A stretch of 54,051 nt of DNA from NCBI GenBank assembly GCA_013815685.1, contig JACDFR010000025.1, positions 1 to 54,051 on the forward strand, given 5' to 3'. This stretch comes from Ramlibacter sp. Lineage in GTDB: Bacteria > Pseudomonadota > Gammaproteobacteria > Burkholderiales > Burkholderiaceae_C. The notes under the pieces were generated by a model, which saw nothing but the letters and a program-made list of their open reading frames with translations, was not told where the DNA came from and made no database searches. This document shows, piece after piece, positions 11,495 to 22,701 of this stretch. Each line of letters opens with the position of its first letter. The stretch's first letter is position 1. Made by a program: the position numbers and the translations under genes.

Positions 11495-12700
11495 TCAGCG
11501 GGTGGCGGGCACGAGCACGCCGTCCGCCCGGTAGCGGGCCATCAGCAGCTGTTCGGGGCCCAGCGCTTCGTGGCGCGTGGGCGTGAACGGCGGCGCGTAG
11601 CGCTTGACCAGGCCGTCGTGGACCGACACCTTCTCCATGGCATCGCGCACCGCGGTGCGCTCGGTGGATCCGGCCAGCGTGATGGCGCGGGCCAGGATGT
11701 GCGTCATGTCGTACGCGTGGGCCACCCCGACCGGGCTCTCGATATCCTCGATACGGTTGATGCCGAATTCCTTGGCGGCGGCGAGGAAGCGGGCGAGCGG
11801 CTCCTTGCGTGCATTGAAGAAACTGAAAGTCTGGATGACCGAAAAATCGACATCCCTCAAGGCCGGGCCCGCCTCCTGGAAGAGCCGCCCCCCGGTCACC
11901 CCCCAATGGCTGATGATGGGGACACGCTCGGCCGGTGGCAGCACGGCCACCTCCCGCACCAGCACCGCGGCCTCGTCGTCGTTGGCCACCAGTACGATGC
12001 CCTCCGCCCCGCCGGCCCGCAGCTTGCGGTAGCGGTCGACCAGCGTTTTTTCCTGCCAGTTGTACCAGGCCACGTCGGTAAGTTGGGGTGCCGGGCTCAA
12101 CGCCGCGTACTTCTGGGCAGCCGCCAGGTTGCTGCGGCCCCAGGAGGTGTTGGTCAGCAACAGCCCGACGTTTTTCAATCCACGCTGTTCGGCGCTCCGC
12201 AGCATATGGGGCATGGCCAGGCTGTCGCGCAGGGAAAGGCGAAACACATAGTTGGGCGTGCTGCCGTTCTCGACGATCGCGTCCGCGGACGACCACACGG
12301 CCAGGAACGGCAGTTTGACTTCGCGCAGCAAGGGCAGCTGTTCGATGATCACCGGGCTGAAGCGGCCGCCGAACACAGCCACGACATCGGTCATGGCCGC
12401 GAATTCGGTGATGTTCCTGATGCCTCGCGCGGAGATCGACCGGTGGTCCTTGATCGCCACTTCGAGGGGCCGTCCGCCGAGCAATCCCCCCGCCTGGTTG
12501 ATCTGCGCTGCGGCGATCCGCACACCTTTCTCGATCGCCTGCGCGGATGTGCTGTTCTCCAGGCCGAACTCGCCGTCGATGCCCACCAGCACCGGCCTTC
12601 TGGCCTGGGCCGCGGCACGGGAAGAGGCGAGCGCTGCGCCGGTCAACATGTGCAGCAGGGTTCTACGGGACATTTCCGCGGGAATCCGCGTTTTGGACAT
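11495..12700 (-). CDS. Periplasmic ligand-binding protein (type I, Leu/Ile/Val-type)
   Basis: A 401-residue type I periplasmic binding fold of the branched-chain-amino-acid/amide family (VLVGIDGEFG, GVRIAAAQINQAGGLLGGRPLEV, AVFGGRFSPV, PLLREVKLPFLAVWSSADAI). The start at 12700 has AAGGAG seven bases upstream. The export signal contains SRRTLLHML before the hydrophobic stretch, a Tat-like pattern. No permease or ATPase genes follow; instead a hybrid kinase begins two bases after the stop. This suggests a sensory co-receptor and not a transport component, by analogy with LuxP-LuxQ and TorT-TorS. Ligand unknown. Confidence 0.85.
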   Translation of the reverse strand: MSKTRIPAEMSRRTLLHMLTGAALASSRAAAQARRPVLVGIDGEFGLENSTSAQAIEKGVRIAAAQINQAGGLLGGRPLEVAIKDHRSISARGIRNITEFAAMTDVVAVFGGRFSPVIIEQLPLLREVKLPFLAVWSSADAIVENGSTPNYVFRLSLRDSLAMPHMLRSAEQRGLKNVGLLLTNTSWGRSNLAAAQKYAALSPAPQLTDVAWYNWQEKTLVDRYRKLRAGGAEGIVLVANDDEAAVLVREVAVLPPAERVPIISHWGVTGGRLFQEAGPALRDVDFSVIQTFSFFNARKEPLARFLAAAKEFGINRIEDIESPVGVAHAYDMTHILARAITLAGSTERTAVRDAMEKVSVHDGLVKRYAPPFTPTRHEALGPEQLLMARYRADGVLVPATR

Positions 12701-12894
12701 GTGGCGACTCCTTGGCTGAGGCTCAATCGTACAAGCAGCTCGGCGCGTTCATCGCGGCAGGCGGGTAATCCAGGGGCCGCGCTGGTGTTCGTGCTGATTC
12801 ATGGCCCGGGCGACAGCATGATGACCCATTGGCGAGCTCAGCCTCCTCGGCTCGCGAACGCGTGAAACCGGGACCAAGGAAGCTTGAAGCCGCC

Positions 12895-13059
12895 CTAAAG
12901 CCGGGTAAGCGACTTGTCGTGAATCTTCACGGCTTGGCCCGCTCGCCAGGCCGGCCGCGGTTCCTGCTCGAACTTGCGCGAGCTTCCGTCCTTCATCTTC
13001 ACCCTGGTCACCCACACTTTTCGCTGGCGACCTGTTTTGCACCTCGTTGCCCGCGTAGC
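12895..13059 (-). pseudogene. Remnant of a glycine-zipper outer-membrane protein
   Basis: On the minus strand, GYAGNEVQNRS is followed after one frameshift by VWVTRVKMKDGSSRKFEQ and then AWRAGQAVKIHDKSLTRL and a stop. This resembles the end of the glycine-zipper (17-kDa antigen/SlyB-like) lipoproteins common in betaproteobacteria. The N-terminal signal peptide and most of the zipper are missing. The identification is by eye and the fragment is short. Confidence 0.4.
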
Positions 13060-13162
13060 CGCACTCGGTCTGCTGGCGCAGTCCCCATCGGATCAGCGCG
13101 ATCTGCTGGATATCTAAGGCCGTTCAGAGCAATTAACATAGGGTCTAATTGTTCTCTATATT

Positions 13163-13233
13163 CTGCTGCTCGGCCCGCCGGGCTCTGGCAAGTCGATGCT
13201 GGCCCAGCGGTTCAGCGGGCTACTGCCGCCCAT
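13163..13233 (+). pseudogene. 71-bp duplicate of the comM Walker A region
   Basis: 70 of 71 bases are identical to 6795-6865 of comM; the single difference is A at 13222 for G. The fragment encodes LLLGPPGSGKSMLAQRF and stops matching abruptly at both sides. Near-identity at synonymous positions means a recent copy of this genome's comM or of a very close relative's, not an ancient homologue. Confidence 0.9.
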
Positions 13234-13330
13234 CTTCCAGCGAAGTGCGTGGCACCAGCGCGTAGTGCAGCTCGCAGTCCAAGGCCTGCGCCATCTTTCT
13301 GAGGCTGGCGGCAGGAAGTTCGGCGCCGTT
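13234..13330 (-). pseudogene. Fragment of a mobile mystery protein A-like HTH regulator
   Basis: The minus-strand translation contains AASLRKMAQALDCELHYALV followed by PRTSLED. This is the C-terminal signature of mobile mystery protein A, the XRE-type regulator paired with a Fic-domain partner in mobile regions. The helix-turn-helix part is absent, and the match ends where the comM fragment begins. Assignment rests on recognition of this one segment. Confidence 0.5.
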
Positions 13331-13340
13331 TATGGCAATG

Positions 13341-15044
13341 CTAAGAAGCGGAAGAACTCTTCCCGAACGGCAGAACGTTGTGGCCGGAGTGCCGGGCAAC
13401 CCCTTGCGCCTGGCCGGTTTCGATCAAACTCCGGGGCGCGCCTCGGGGCAGATAAAGCCTCACGGTGGTGCCCTGTCCCACCTTTGAATCGATAGACGCT
13501 TTTCCTGCGCACTGGCTGAGAAATCCGTGAACGGTCGCCAAGCCGAGTCCGGTTCCTTTTCCTGCGCCTTTCGTCGTGAAAAAAGGCTCCCAAACCCGCG
13601 CGAGAACGTCCGGGGGAATGCCCGCACCGGTATCGCGGACCGCCAAAACGACAAACTCACCCTGCAGTCCCTCGACCTCGCCCGCTACCGCGTTGCGCGT
13701 CATCACGGCCAGAGTTCCCCCCGCAGGCATGGCATCCCGGGCATTCATGGCCAAGTTCAGCAGTGCGTGCTCCAGCTCGTTGGCGTCGGTCGAAGCCCAT
13801 CCGATATCTTCCGCCAGATCAAACTGCAACTGGATACCGGGTAAGGCCTCCCGCAGCGATTCACTCAATTCGGTCACCAGCTGATTCAGGTGAACCGGCC
13901 CGACATGGAGCGGCTGGCGTCTGGCGAACGTCAGGAGCTGCTTGATCAGGGCCTCCCCGCGCCCTACGTGTCGCAACGCGACGTCAACCTTGGCCTGAAT
14001 GACCTCATCGGAGGCTCGGTGCTTGATGATGGTCAAGCTGCCCGAGAGCACCTGAAGCAAGTTGCCGAAGTCGTGCGCTACGCTGCCGGTGAGTTGACCG
14101 AGATCCTCCAGCCTGCGGTTCTGGAGCTCCGCTGCTTCGCTTTTCTTGCGGTGGTCCAGCTCGGACTGCAGAGCCATGGCCATGGAAGCGGCACGCCGCG
14201 CCGTGGCATTGAGCTGGTGCAGGTAAACGCCCACCAGTGTCGCAGCCGACATCAAGGCTTCCATTCGCCCCACATACCAGCCCACACTGTCCCTTCGCCC
14301 GCCTGCCATCGTGATCAGGTTGTCGAGCACCAGCGCGACCAGAGACACCACCAGCCAGAGCTGCAGCAAGGTCTTGCCGCGCGTCGTAATCCAAACAGCC
14401 AAGGCGGCGAGGGCGCACAGGAGGGTCACGGCAGGGCCGATGCCGGTGGAGACGATCAACGAGTAGTCGGCGCCCTCATTGAGCCGGGGAAGCAGATCGT
14501 GCCAGCGGGTGATCAACGCCAGCACGACGAAAAATGCGCCCGCGGCGCTCGCGACAGCCCAAATAGGTCCCCAGAGACGGATTTCTGGCGCATCGGGGGT
14601 GGTTTTCCTCTCCGCCAGGGCATACAGCGCGGCATAGATCGGAGGGCTCAGGTGCCACCACATCCAGAGATGGATCGTGGACTGGTCGCCGCCCAGCACG
14701 CGGCCTGCAATCAGCATACCCGGCGTGGAAAGCAGCTGGGTAAGCAAGATAAGGGCCGTCCATAGGCAACCGCCGGCGAGCACCAGCAGTGACCGCGAGC
14801 CGCTGAATGCGTAATCCTTCAGGAGCAGCCAGGTGGCCAGCAGGTAGCACGCCGCAGTGACGGTCTGATAGACAGGAACGAATGCGGGAATGGAGGCCCA
14901 CGAAGCGGACGCGAACGGAAAAAACAGCGCGGTTGCCGCACTGAATATCATGCATGTCAGCAGCGCAAAGTAACGTTGACTTTGCGTCGCAACCGCACCC
15001 GCACCCGCAAGCGTATGGTCGGGGTTAGCCATCGAGTCTGACAT
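13341..15044 (-). CDS. MASE4-type membrane sensor histidine kinase
   Basis: A 567-residue kinase. The first ~280 residues form about eight membrane helices with the pattern of the MASE4 integral-membrane sensory domain (RYFALLTCMIFSAATALFFPF, HLWMWWHLSPPIYAALYAL). A short coiled linker leads to an NtrB-like HisKA (His324 in LTGSVAHDFGNLLQ) and an HATPase domain with NLAMNARDAMPAGG, DTGAGIPPDV, WEPFFTTKGAGKGTGLGL and a normal end. No receiver domain and no response regulator nearby, so it is an orphan. The ribosome-binding site before 15044 is weak and Met5 (15032) is an alternative. Stimulus unknown. Confidence 0.85.
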   Translation of the reverse strand: MSDSMANPDHTLAGAGAVATQSQRYFALLTCMIFSAATALFFPFASASWASIPAFVPVYQTVTAACYLLATWLLLKDYAFSGSRSLLVLAGGCLWTALILLTQLLSTPGMLIAGRVLGGDQSTIHLWMWWHLSPPIYAALYALAERKTTPDAPEIRLWGPIWAVASAAGAFFVVLALITRWHDLLPRLNEGADYSLIVSTGIGPAVTLLCALAALAVWITTRGKTLLQLWLVVSLVALVLDNLITMAGGRRDSVGWYVGRMEALMSAATLVGVYLHQLNATARRAASMAMALQSELDHRKKSEAAELQNRRLEDLGQLTGSVAHDFGNLLQVLSGSLTIIKHRASDEVIQAKVDVALRHVGRGEALIKQLLTFARRQPLHVGPVHLNQLVTELSESLREALPGIQLQFDLAEDIGWASTDANELEHALLNLAMNARDAMPAGGTLAVMTRNAVAGEVEGLQGEFVVLAVRDTGAGIPPDVLARVWEPFFTTKGAGKGTGLGLATVHGFLSQCAGKASIDSKVGQGTTVRLYLPRGAPRSLIETGQAQGVARHSGHNVLPFGKSSSAS

Positions 15045-15347
15045 GCTACTGCGGAATTTACGCGCGGTCTATTGCAATGCGATGTGCGCGTTTGTCGGGT
15101 CCAGGATTGCTTAACGAGGCCCTGGGCGCCCCTCCTGGTTCTCGCCAAGCGTGCAACACCACACCAGCAAAGCCAAGGTCGCGGAGCCACTTCTAAGATC
15201 AGTCGGAATAAAGCGCTCCGGGTTGGAAAATGTGCCCTTCAGATCAGGCATGGGGGTGAACACGCCGCGGGCGATGACATCGCGCTCGTGATGACTTGAA
15301 TCTTTTTGCCCTTGGGTTAATACCTCGCCGCGCAAGCGGGCGGCCGA
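15045..15347. other. Intergenic stretch without recognisable genes
   Basis: Short frames exist on both strands but none has a ribosome-binding site, family resemblance or a codon pattern like the neighbours. It must contain the promoter of the MASE4 kinase gene, but I could not pick out a convincing one. Confidence 0.5.
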
Positions 15348-16094
15348 TCAGAACAAGCGGGCGAGCGCATTCACGTTGACATCGTCGGGTTGGTCCAATG
15401 CCCAGCCGATCGCGCGCGCCACATCGGCGTCGTCGAGCGGCGCAACCTGCATCCCACCTTGAGCCGAAAGCGCCCGATTGCCCAGGGTGTGCACCAGGTT
15501 GAATCCCGTGCCGGCGCCCCCGGGCGAAACGTTCGTAACCTTGATGCGGCGCTCGACCAGTTCGACGCGCAGGCAGTCGCCAAAACTCTCTACGAATGCC
15601 TTGCTGGCAGCATATACGTGCCCGCCGGCGTAAGGATGGCTTGCTGCGATCGAGGTGACGTTGACGATGTGCCCGCGCCCGCTCGCGCTCAAGCTGTCAA
15701 GCAGGGCGGAGGTGGCGTTCAGCATGCCCGTGCAGTTCGCCGTGATCATGGCCTGCGCATCTTCTTCGCTGAGCTCATCGAAGCGGCCCTGCCCCAGCAT
15801 CAATCCGGCGTTGTTGATCAACGTGTCCGGACAAGAGAATGGGTTGGGCAGGGACGCCAGGGACGCCCGCAGACGGCTGCGGTCCCGCAAGTCGGAGATC
15901 AACGTGCTGACGCGACCCGGCGGACACGGCGCGGCAAGCTCGCGCAAACGGGACTCACACCGGCCCAGGGCGATGACATGATGGCCTGCGCCCGCCAGCT
16001 GTGCGACACAGGCTGCACCGACGCCAGATGTCGCGTCCGTCACTACTACCGTCCTGGGCTTGCACGGTTGCCCCATGCTTGCTTGTGGTGTCAC
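15348..16094 (-). CDS. Short-chain dehydrogenase/reductase
   Basis: A 248-residue Rossmann-fold oxidoreductase of the classical SDR family. The cofactor loop is TDATSGVG (usually TGxxxGxG), with NNAG in LINNAGLM, catalytic Ser in NVTSIAAS and Tyr/Lys in YAASK. I place the start at GTG 16094 because CGGGAGGG lies just upstream; upstream ATG 16130 has no ribosome-binding site. It is divergent from the MocR gene across a 115-bp spacer holding a palindrome, so that regulator probably controls it. Substrate unknown; the protein resembles YdfG/serine-dehydrogenase-type SDRs. Confidence 0.82.
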   Translation of the reverse strand: MTPQASMGQPCKPRTVVVTDATSGVGAACVAQLAGAGHHVIALGRCESRLRELAAPCPPGRVSTLISDLRDRSRLRASLASLPNPFSCPDTLINNAGLMLGQGRFDELSEEDAQAMITANCTGMLNATSALLDSLSASGRGHIVNVTSIAASHPYAGGHVYAASKAFVESFGDCLRVELVERRIKVTNVSPGGAGTGFNLVHTLGNRALSAQGGMQVAPLDDADVARAIGWALDQPDDVNVNALARLF

Positions 16095-16179
16095 AGATCC
16101 CTCCCGAGATATGCTCTGCTTACTTGGCATGCCGACACTTCAGGTTTTCGAGCCGTTCCACTGGCTATAGTAGAAGCGC

Positions 16180-16195
16180 TGTACTGTTACGTACA
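16180..16195. promoter_or_regulatory. Candidate MocR operator
   Basis: TGTACTGTTACGTACA has inverted TGTAC/GTACA arms. It lies between a -10-like TATAGT (16166-16171) and the MocR start, in the divergent spacer, where an autoregulating MocR/GntR protein would bind. Confidence 0.45.
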
Positions 16196-16209
16196 AGACA
16201 GTTCAGACA

Positions 16210-17673
16210 ATGGCGCTCAAACTGTACTTTCGACGTGCAACACACTCACGAGTCTTGGCTCAGGGAGGTTCTGTTTTTACGATCGACCGTGCTAGTGCCA
16301 CCCCCCTGGCCGACCAGATATGCGAGGGCTTGGAGCGACTGATCGCTTCCGAGCGGCTCGCTGAGAGTCAGCGAATGCCATCGGTGCGCAAGCTGGCATC
16401 CACTTTGGGGGTGAGCCCATTCACCGTGGCCACCTCCTACGAAAGGCTCGCGTCGCGCGGAATCGTGGTCTCGCGCGCGGGCTCGGGCTATTTCATAGCG
16501 CGGACGGTTCATCCACCGGTGCGCGAAGCGCCTTTGTCCGCACCTCGCTCGCAACCGAGCAATGCCTTGGGCTTCGTGCGAAGCGTTGTCGATCCGAGCA
16601 GCCATGCCCTGGCGCCCGGATCCGGCTTTTTCCCCCGGGAATGGATGGAAGACGCGCTGCCGCCCGCAGTGGTGGGGCGCCTGCTGCGTGGTGAGGCCTC
16701 GTTCGCCGTCCCCGCGCCGGCCCTGGGAACTCTGGAATTCAGGCAACAACTGGCCATCAAGCTTGCCGCACTGGAGATAAACGTATCTCCGTCGCAGATC
16801 ATCACCACTTTCGGCGCGACGCACGCGGCGCAGCTGATCTGCCGCAAGCTGCTGCAGCCGGGGGATCCGGTTCTGATCGAAGATCCAAGCTATATGGTCC
16901 AGCAGGCGCAGCTCCTGGACGCGGGCTACAGGCTGCTGCCTGTGCCGCGCCGGCACGACGGGCCCGATCTCGACATCCTGGAGAAACTGGCACGTGAGCA
17001 CCGGCCGCGACTGTTCTTCACCCAGAGTGTGCTGCACAACCCCACCGGCAGCACAACATCACCGGCGGTATCGTTCCAGCTCCTGTCGCTGGCCGACCGG
17101 TACAACTTCTTCATCGTCGAGGACGACGTCTTCGGCGACATCCTCGACCGGCCCGCGGTGCGCCTGGCGTCCCTCGACAATTCTCGCCGGGTGTTCTACG
17201 TGAGCAGCTTCACCAAGGCGTTGAGCCCGGCACTGCGCGTGGGCTACATCGTCAGCCCCCCGGAACATGTCGAAGCACTGGTCGATGCCAAGATCCTCGG
17301 TGTCCTGGGCGGCTCGGCGTTGCAGGAATCGCTGGTCACCAGCGTGCTGAAAACCGGCCGTTACAGGGTTCACCTCGCGGGGCTGCAGCGGCGGCTACAC
17401 AAGGCGCGGTCAGTGGCGCTGCGTTCTCTGACGGACATCGGCATCGCGTTCGCGCCGGAGCCCATGGACGGATTGTTTCTGTGGGGAGAAGTGCCCCGGC
17501 ACGTCGATGTGGACAAGTTGATGGCCGACACCTTCGAACACGGCATTCTGCTGACGCAGGGGACGATGTTCTCGCCCACCGGCAGCTTTGCGCGCCACTT
17601 CAGGTTCAACGCCGGGCTCTGCCTCGATCCGAAAGTTCTTTCCCTGCTGCGCAGCGCCTGCCGTCCAACCTGA
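16210..17673 (+). CDS. MocR/PdxR-type GntR regulator with aminotransferase domain
   Basis: A 487-residue fusion. Residues ~30-100 are a GntR winged helix (PLADQICEGLERLI, RMPSVRKLASTLGVSPFTVATSYERL). The rest is a class-I PLP aminotransferase fold, with LIEDPSYMVQQ, QSVLHNPTGS, IVEDDVFGDIL and the PLP lysine in SSFTKALSPALRVGY. MocR proteins use the aminotransferase domain to sense PLP or amino compounds and usually control a divergent or downstream gene. Here the divergent gene is a short-chain dehydrogenase and the downstream gene (41 bp) an MFS transporter. Confidence 0.9.
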   Translation: MALKLYFRRATHSRVLAQGGSVFTIDRASATPLADQICEGLERLIASERLAESQRMPSVRKLASTLGVSPFTVATSYERLASRGIVVSRAGSGYFIARTVHPPVREAPLSAPRSQPSNALGFVRSVVDPSSHALAPGSGFFPREWMEDALPPAVVGRLLRGEASFAVPAPALGTLEFRQQLAIKLAALEINVSPSQIITTFGATHAAQLICRKLLQPGDPVLIEDPSYMVQQAQLLDAGYRLLPVPRRHDGPDLDILEKLAREHRPRLFFTQSVLHNPTGSTTSPAVSFQLLSLADRYNFFIVEDDVFGDILDRPAVRLASLDNSRRVFYVSSFTKALSPALRVGYIVSPPEHVEALVDAKILGVLGGSALQESLVTSVLKTGRYRVHLAGLQRRLHKARSVALRSLTDIGIAFAPEPMDGLFLWGEVPRHVDVDKLMADTFEHGILLTQGTMFSPTGSFARHFRFNAGLCLDPKVLSLLRSACRPT

Positions 17674-17714
17674 GCGCCAACGGGCCTGCCCGGCCAGAGG
17701 CGACAATCCGGCAG

Positions 17715-18914
17715 ATGACTGCCTCGCCAAGCCTGCCCACATATAACCGCAGGCGGGTCGCGTGGCTTTCCCTCGGGCAGCTGATCACCTGGGGCAGCGT
17801 GTTCTATACCTTCGCCCTGCTGATGGAACCCGTCGAGCGCGAGCTGGGATTGACGCGGGCGCAGTCCTCGCTGGCTTTCAGCCTGGCTTTGCTGGCGGAG
17901 GGCGTGCTGGCTTATCCCGTGGGCCGCTGGATCGACCGCGGCTATGAGCGGGCCGTCATGACCGGCGGCTCGCTGCTGGTGGCCGCGTGCCTGGTACTGC
18001 ACAGCGCCATCGACAGCGCGGCGGGTTTCTATGCGGTGTGGACGGGCCTTGGCGCCGGGCTGGCCGCGACCTTGTACAGCCCGGTCTTCGCCGTGGTGAC
18101 CCGCCGCTACCCCGACGATTTCCGGCGCGCGATCATCACGCTCACTTTTCTGGGCGGGCTGGCGAGTACCGTGTTCATTCCGCTGTCGGCCTGGCTGATT
18201 CACTCGCTGGGCTGGCGCCATGCGCTGTGGGCGCTGGCCGCCTTTCATCTGCTGGTCTGCGTTCCATTGCATGCGATGCAGTTGCGGGGCGCGCCGCCGC
18301 CGGCGCCCGATTCGCCCAGCCCCAGGTCGAGGTCACCGGCAGCCCATCTGCGCAGCGCGCCGTTCCTGCTGGTGGGTGTCTTCGTCGTCGGGATGATGGC
18401 TGTGACGGCCGCGGTGCCACCGCACCTGATCAGCTTGCTGCGGGGCAATGGCATGGCCGAGGCCTGGGTGATCGCCATCCCGGCCAGCATCGGTCTGATC
18501 CAGGTGCTGGGGCGGCTGCTGCTGTACTTCTTCGAGCACCACTTCGACCTGCACCTGGCCAATCGCCTGATACCGACGTTGATCCCGCTCGCCCTGGCGG
18601 CGCTGCTGGCGGGCGCGGGCCACACCTGGGCGGCGCTGCTGTTCGTACTGCTTTATGGTTTGGGCAATGGGATGATGACCATTGTCAAGGGCACGGCGAT
18701 CGCGCAGTACGTCAGCCGCGACCATGTCGGCTCGCTCAACGGCGCTTTGGGTTTTCCGATGGCCATTGCGCGCGCACTGGCCCCATTGATGCTGGGCGTC
18801 CTCTGGACGGCGCAGGCCGGGTATTCCGCGGGGCTGTGGCTGTTGCTGGTGGTGAGCATCGCGTCAGTGCTGGCCCTGGTGCTGGCGCAGCGCAAGGCCG
18901 GGCGGATCACATGA
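17715..18914 (+). CDS. Major facilitator superfamily transporter
   Basis: A 399-residue inner-membrane transporter with about twelve helices in two halves separated by a basic, Pro/Ser-rich loop (PPPAPDSPSPRSRSPAAH). Loop 2-3 carries GRWIDRGYERAVMTGG, a variant of the MFS signature. The general form fits OxlT/MCT-like monocarboxylate carriers of proteobacteria. The chosen ATG follows the MocR stop by 41 bp, so the two are probably cotranscribed and the transporter may carry the regulator's effector. Its last eight bases overlap the end of the converging YihY gene. Confidence 0.85.
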   Translation: MTASPSLPTYNRRRVAWLSLGQLITWGSVFYTFALLMEPVERELGLTRAQSSLAFSLALLAEGVLAYPVGRWIDRGYERAVMTGGSLLVAACLVLHSAIDSAAGFYAVWTGLGAGLAATLYSPVFAVVTRRYPDDFRRAIITLTFLGGLASTVFIPLSAWLIHSLGWRHALWALAAFHLLVCVPLHAMQLRGAPPPAPDSPSPRSRSPAAHLRSAPFLLVGVFVVGMMAVTAAVPPHLISLLRGNGMAEAWVIAIPASIGLIQVLGRLLLYFFEHHFDLHLANRLIPTLIPLALAALLAGAGHTWAALLFVLLYGLGNGMMTIVKGTAIAQYVSRDHVGSLNGALGFPMAIARALAPLMLGVLWTAQAGYSAGLWLLLVVSIASVLALVLAQRKAGRIT

Positions 18915-19806
18915 CCCGTTTCGCGTCGTTCGCTCGCCTGACCTCGTCCACGGCCTTGGCGCACCCCGCCGAATAAAGCAGGATGGCCGAGGAAAAGAAG
19001 ATCCACATCAGCAAGACGATCAGCGAGCCGGCCGCGCCATAGGCCGATACGGCCGCGGCACCCGACAAATAGGCCGCCAGAACCTGCCTTCCGGCCGTGA
19101 ACAAGGTGGCCCCGACCACGGCGCCGAAGGCCAGGCAGCGCGAGTGGGGCCTGGGGCCCGAACTCATGCGCATCATCCCGAAGAACAAGGCGGCGCAGAT
19201 CAGGAAGGCCGCCACCTCGCTGAGAACGCGCAGCAGCTGGGCCATGGCCAGGCCGCTGCCGGCCCAGCCCGAGGCCATGTTGAGCAAGGTCGAGACCGCC
19301 AGCGACACCAGCAGCAGGAAACCGAACGCCAGCACATAGCCGATGCCGCGCAGGCGCAGCGACGCCGCGTGCCACCACTTCGGGGGCTCGGCAGGCTCCT
19401 CCCGGCCCCACCACAGGCGCTCGAACGCGGCCTGCAGTTCGGTGAATACGCCGGTCGCGCCCATGAGCAGCACGCCGAAGCCGATCAGCGAAGCCAGGGC
19501 GCCGTCGGCGGGCTCCTTGGCGCTCAGGAGCGCCTGCTTGATCACCTCGCCGCCGCGCTCGCCGACCACGGTAGCGATCTGGCCGACCAGGCGGGTTTCG
19601 AGCGACTCGCGATCGAGCCACCAGCCCAGGACCGCCACGAGAAGGATCAGTAACGGGGCCAGGCTCAGGACGCCATAGAAGGACATGGCCGCGCTCATGC
19701 GCGTCCCGTTGGCGTCGCTCCACAGCACGGCGGCGCGCAAGAAAGGTTGCGCGGGCCGCAGCGCATCGCGCAGCCAGCGGGGGACATGCTCAGTCCAGGA
19801 GGCCAT
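18907..19806 (-). CDS. YihY/BrkB-family inner-membrane protein
   Basis: A 299-residue protein with six membrane helices and the features of the YihY/virulence-factor-BrkB family: NGTRMSAAMSFYGVLSLAPLL at the first helix, a central TGVFTELQAAFERLWW and GAAGSLIVLLMWIFFSSAIL near the end. The family was once called RNase BN in error; its real role (often proposed as envelope transport) is unsettled. I start it at the ATG at 19806; the open frame continues about 120 codons upstream into metH antisense to nothing recognisable. Its 3' end overlaps the MFS gene by 8 bp. Confidence 0.88.
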   Translation of the reverse strand: MASWTEHVPRWLRDALRPAQPFLRAAVLWSDANGTRMSAAMSFYGVLSLAPLLILLVAVLGWWLDRESLETRLVGQIATVVGERGGEVIKQALLSAKEPADGALASLIGFGVLLMGATGVFTELQAAFERLWWGREEPAEPPKWWHAASLRLRGIGYVLAFGFLLLVSLAVSTLLNMASGWAGSGLAMAQLLRVLSEVAAFLICAALFFGMMRMSSGPRPHSRCLAFGAVVGATLFTAGRQVLAAYLSGAAAVSAYGAAGSLIVLLMWIFFSSAILLYSAGCAKAVDEVRRANDAKRVM

Positions 19807-19835
19807 CCAGGAAAGTGTAGCCCCCGCCTGGCCGG

Positions 19836-22595
<2,760 letters not shown>

Positions 22596-22701
22596 CTCTC
22601 ACCTTTGTCGGGTCAAGGTGAGCGCGGTTGTGAATCCCAAGCCTGACGTTAAGCTAATTGCTTAATCGCTGCAGCGCTCCTTGGGCTAGCATCGATTCTA
22701 A

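Larger units (their letters stand above)
12701..13340. other. Gene-poor stretch made of gene fragments
   Basis: Between the binding-protein gene and the MASE4 kinase there is no intact gene. The stretch holds a glycine-zipper protein remnant (12895-13059, minus), an AT-rich imperfect inverted repeat AGAGCAATTA (13126-13135) / TAATTGTTCTCT (13146-13157), a copy of part of comM (13163-13233, plus) and a piece of a mobile mystery protein A regulator (13234-13330, minus). 12701-12890 contains nothing I recognise. Confidence 0.7.

Noticed and set aside
13065..13090. 17 identical bases shared with metH (around 20413), encoding WGLRQQTE
   Set aside because: Too short in GC-rich DNA to claim as a metH fragment. 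It would fit the fragment graveyard but chance is not excluded.
15111..15335. 74-codon minus-strand frame in the spacer before the MASE4 kinase
   Set aside because: No ribosome-binding site, no recognisable motif and unnatural composition.
22596..22701. Cobalamin riboswitch before the metH cobalamin half
   Set aside because: The spacer is only 106 bp and lacks a B12-box-like sequence and the long folded leader.
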